Part shown: positions 62,119 to 64,000 of the stretch, piece after piece
Numbering within the stretch: position 1 is the first letter of the stretch
Layout of the letters: each line of letters opens with the position of its first letter
Notes under the pieces: model-generated
What the model was told of the DNA's origin: nothing
Databases searched by the model: none
What the model saw: the letters and a program-made list of their open reading frames with translations, nothing else
Translations under genes and position numbers: made by a program
Assembly (NCBI GenBank): GCA_034509425.1
Contig: JAVTVJ010000070.1
Span: 4,836,001-4,900,000, forward strand
Origin: Eopsaltria australis
Taxonomy: Eukaryota; Chordata; Aves; Passeriformes; Petroicidae
Direction of reading: 5' to 3'
DNA length: 64,000 nt

Positions 62119-62567
62119 TGATGCCTGAAGGATTTTTCTGCTTTTCTTCTGAATATGTCTTACACTGTTCCCTATATTCACAAGTATCAGCATGCATACT
62201 TGTGATGCTTTAGGTGATAATTTAGCCCAGTTTTGTGGTGTCCAGTAGGCCAGTAGACTAAACACCCCTGAAACTACATAGAGTTAGAAGACCAAACACT
62301 CATAACCACTCAAGGTCTCCTAGTAGGACAGATTTTGTAAACTAGAAGTTAGCCCACCCAGGCCCCTTATTGGGCCCTCCTGGTAGATATGCTAATGTGT
62401 AGAGTCTTTAATTGTATACTCGATTGGGGGGACGGGGCTTTTGCGATGCGTTCTACCTGGATGGCAAAAGCCATTGAATGGGATCCTATTAAAATACCGA
62501 GGTAAACGACCCTCAACCCTCTAACCGTGTCTGAGCCTTTATTTCCTAAGACCAGAAAAAGGCATCA
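62119..62567 (+). repeat. 3' LTR of the gammaretrovirus-like provirus
   Basis: 449 bp, ends GCATCA. It differs from the 5' LTR by about four substitutions and a 2-nt deletion in an A run. Confidence 0.95.
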
Positions 62568-63268
62568 TCACCCATGTAAATTAATTTGGTTGCCTGAAAT
62601 ACGTTCACATGTGCATTGACACCTTTTCTCCGGCAATCTGGGCAACGGCTCAAAAGGGAGACGGCCCGACATGTGGAAAGGCATTTATACAGTTCTTTTG
62701 CGGTACTCGGTGTCCCAGCAAAGCTCAAAACAGACAACGGGCCTGGATATACATCTTTGCGCTTTGCTCGGTTTTGTAATCTGTGGGGTATTATCCATGA
62801 CACCGGTATTCCACATGTTCCTACTGGTCAGGCCATTATAGAACGTGCACATCAAATGTTAAAAGGCTTGTTGTTAAAACAAAAGGTGGGCACCTCGGGT
62901 ATGTCTCCACAAGAGAAGTTACATAAAGCCCTATATGTGCTTAACTATCTCCGGTTAGCAAAAGACACTCAGGAACCACCAACGTTGGTACATAGCTTGG
63001 CACTTCGACCAGTAGATCTATTCCAGTAGATCAGATGGATAGTGGAATCCTAGTGAGGTATAGGGACCTGAAAACAGGTGAATGGAGAGGTCCTGCCACA
63101 GTTAAATTAACAGGAAGAGGATATATGTGTTTGCTTAAAGGGGACAGATTGATCTGGATACCAGCCAGATTGACTAAGCCATATCACCCTGATGCTGAGC
63201 CCGGAAGCACTGAGACAATGGATAACCAGATACCAACAAACTCTGACACCACTGCTGAGAAAACTTAA
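62568..63268 (+). pseudogene. pol: Betaretrovirus (ERVK)-type integrase fragment
   Basis: Starts at the LTR edge with residues reading THVN, the position just after the first catalytic Asp of a betaretroviral integrase. A stop in place of one codon and then CIDTFS...IWATAQ follow. A frame change near 62655-62665 leads into the core with the second Asp (KTDNGPGYTS, GAC at 62733-62735) and the Glu (IIERAH, GAA at 62841-62843), 35 residues apart. The frame ends at 63029, and the DNA-binding C-terminal domain (VRYRDLKTGEWRGP, WIPARL) continues in another frame to 63268. It is unrelated to the gamma-type integrase next to it. RT, RNase H, the zinc domain and the first catalytic Asp are absent from the window. 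Confidence 0.88.
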
Positions 63269-63320
63269 TCCACACTACACCCTGTCAGCGGACTCACGTG
63301 ATTAAACAGACTCACCTGAC

Positions 63321-63695
63321 TTGTTAACAGATTTGCGGATAATTGCAGAAGGGATTGTACCCCGCTCCCTAGACAACAGGGAGCTACAGCATCAGGCAAC
63401 AAACGCGTGCCCCCTACATGATCCGGCCTGTAGGCCATGCGTGTGCGTGCGTTGTCCAGGATGTAACAGGGAAACGTGGAGAGTAGTCCATCGACAGAAT
63501 TCAACGACAATTGATGCTTCGATGTTTTCCTGTAACCACTGTGCAGGTCAATTAGCAAGATATAGTGTAGCTGACTTTCTTTGTGCCTTTCTACGACCGA
63601 ATCACACACATCCTAATCCACTTCAGCCTTTGCGACCGGCTTTGATTAGACAGTTTAATTTTGTGCACGATTTGCAGCTTGTAGTGATGCCGTAG
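63321..63695 (+). CDS. Unrecognised Cys-rich ORF downstream of ERVK integrase
   Basis: An open frame of about 124 codons placed where env or an accessory gene would start. It contains closely spaced cysteines (CPLHDPACRPC, CVRCPGC, then FSCNHC about 30 residues later), a pattern that could bind zinc. It has no signal peptide and no membrane segment, so it does not look like the start of an envelope. The frame has no ATG at its beginning; the first in-frame ATG is near the FSCNHC motif. A TTAACAG just inside the frame could be a splice acceptor. I recognise no family. It may be a spliced accessory exon, a relic, or chance. Confidence 0.35.
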   Translation: MLTDLRIIAEGIVPRSLDNRELQHQATNACPLHDPACRPCVCVRCPGCNRETWRVVHRQNSTTIDASMFSCNHCAGQLARYSVADFLCAFLRPNHTHPNPLQPLRPALIRQFNFVHDLQLVVMP

Positions 63696-64000
63696 GTTTT
63701 AACCTCTTATTTTTTTTCATCAAGACTGCTCTAAAACTCCATAAATTGTCATCTAGTGTTCTGTTACTGTCATTTAGACGAAACAATTTCTCTCGGGGCT
63801 GGAGTTTCAAGGACATACAGTTTTTTCCAAAAGCCCAAAATGTAAACACCCATGGACAGCAGCGAAGAGAAGAAGGGAACAAGCTGGGGATGGGACTTCA
63901 AGACCCGAAACTGTAATTGGACAATGGGTTTCTGATATGCAGATGAACCAAAGGTATATCTGTCTCAAAAACACGTGCTAGGGGTCCATTTTTGGGTGTA
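63696..64000 (+). other. 3' untranslated part of the ERVK element, possible LTR start
   Basis: A purine-rich run (about 63864-63880) and a G-rich GGGGA precede TGGGACTTCAAGACC at 63891. A CCAAT-type box follows at about 63915. This may be the polypurine tract and the beginning of the 3' LTR, which would run off the window. No matching LTR occurs elsewhere in the window. Confidence 0.35.

Larger units (their letters stand above)
54885..62567 (+). mobile_element. Gammaretrovirus-like provirus, full structure but heavily broken
   Basis: A 7.7-kb provirus: 5' LTR, primer site, long leader, gag, pro, pol (RT, RNase H, IN), env remnant, polypurine tract, 3' LTR. The LTRs carry perfect TGATGC/GCATCA ends and differ by about four substitutions and one 2-nt indel, roughly 1%. 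Gag, pro and pol share a gamma-type order; CA, the single CCHC knuckle and the RT/IN motifs are all of gammaretroviral type. Breaks: stops in matrix, a frame change before capsid, a stop between protease and RT, loss of the first RT catalytic Asp, a frameshift in RNase H, a stop in IN and a large env deletion. There is no clean TSD: CCAT lies at 54881-54884 and again at 62572-62575, four bases away from the right LTR end. Confidence 0.95.

Noticed and set aside
54885..62567. A replication-competent provirus.
   Set aside because: Gag, pol and env all carry stops, frame changes, a lost catalytic residue or deletions; the other proviruses in the window lack pol.
54881..62575. CCAT as a 4-bp TSD of the gamma-like provirus.
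   Set aside because: The right copy is four bases beyond the LTR end, and the two flanks are otherwise unrelated.
1..64000. CRISPR arrays, bacterial operons, rRNA genes or a complete tRNA gene.
   Set aside because: None seen; repeats are LTR, CR1 or simple-sequence, and the genome context is avian.

Overview
The window looks like gene-poor, AT-rich vertebrate DNA from a bird, most probably a songbird. The evidence is CR1 LINE fragments (including the typical avian CR1 3' end with its ATTCTATG-type tail), the classic avian ERVL-type LTR, and many young endogenous retrovirus (ERV) insertions with intact target-site duplications (TSDs). I see no complete host gene. The host-derived candidates are a possible first exon with TATA box, signal-peptide start and splice donor near 48.7-48.85 kb, and a weak exon-like stretch at 9.50-9.57 kb. 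By my tally roughly 26 of the 64 kb (about 40%) is LTR-retroelement sequence.

Layout. 0-13 kb: unique AT-rich DNA with solo LTRs at 174-826 (-), 2849-3438 (-, ERVL type), 5298-5852 (+) and 12564-13173 (+), and CR1 pieces at 2.4 and 9.1 kb. 14.5-20.7 kb: a compact, very young provirus on the minus strand (14479-19106). It has paired 352-bp LTRs, a tRNA-Phe-type primer-binding site, an open 786-codon alpha/beta-type gag, a truncated protease, no polymerase and a gammaretrovirus-type env. It sits exactly on the outer edge of a 1.6-kb LTR-like element (19112-20747, -). 20.7-37.7 kb: mostly unique DNA with LTRs at about 23.67-24.3, 28.9-29.6 and 31.06-31.67 kb and a CR1 piece at 33.9 kb. 37.7-41.0 kb: a 3.3-kb non-autonomous ERVK-like element on the minus strand with 584-bp LTRs, 6-bp TSD, a Lys-like primer site and a gag reduced to matrix plus a proline-rich tail. 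42.2-44.2 kb: a minus-strand CR1 split by a second copy (+) of the 1.6-kb element. 46.2-50.3 kb: three further solo LTRs. 54.9-62.6 kb: a 7.7-kb gammaretrovirus-like provirus (+) with about 1% LTR divergence but a heavily broken gag-pro-pol-env. 62.57-64 kb: its 3' LTR directly abuts the integrase of a different, betaretrovirus-type (ERVK) element that runs off the window and carries a Cys-rich ORF behind integrase.

How it fits together. Solo LTRs record past LTR-LTR recombination. The two paired-LTR defective elements lacking polymerase (14.5-19.1 and 37.7-41.0 kb) must have been copied by enzymes supplied in trans. No provirus here is complete: each is broken by deletion, frameshift, stop codons or loss of a catalytic residue. 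The most unusual items are the alpha/beta-gag plus gamma-env mosaic, the 1.6-kb element with its own TATA box, apparent intron and poly(A) signal, the 19-residue in-frame repeat in the gamma-like gag, the LTR/integrase chimeric junction at 62567, and the unrecognised Cys-rich ORF at 63321-63695.
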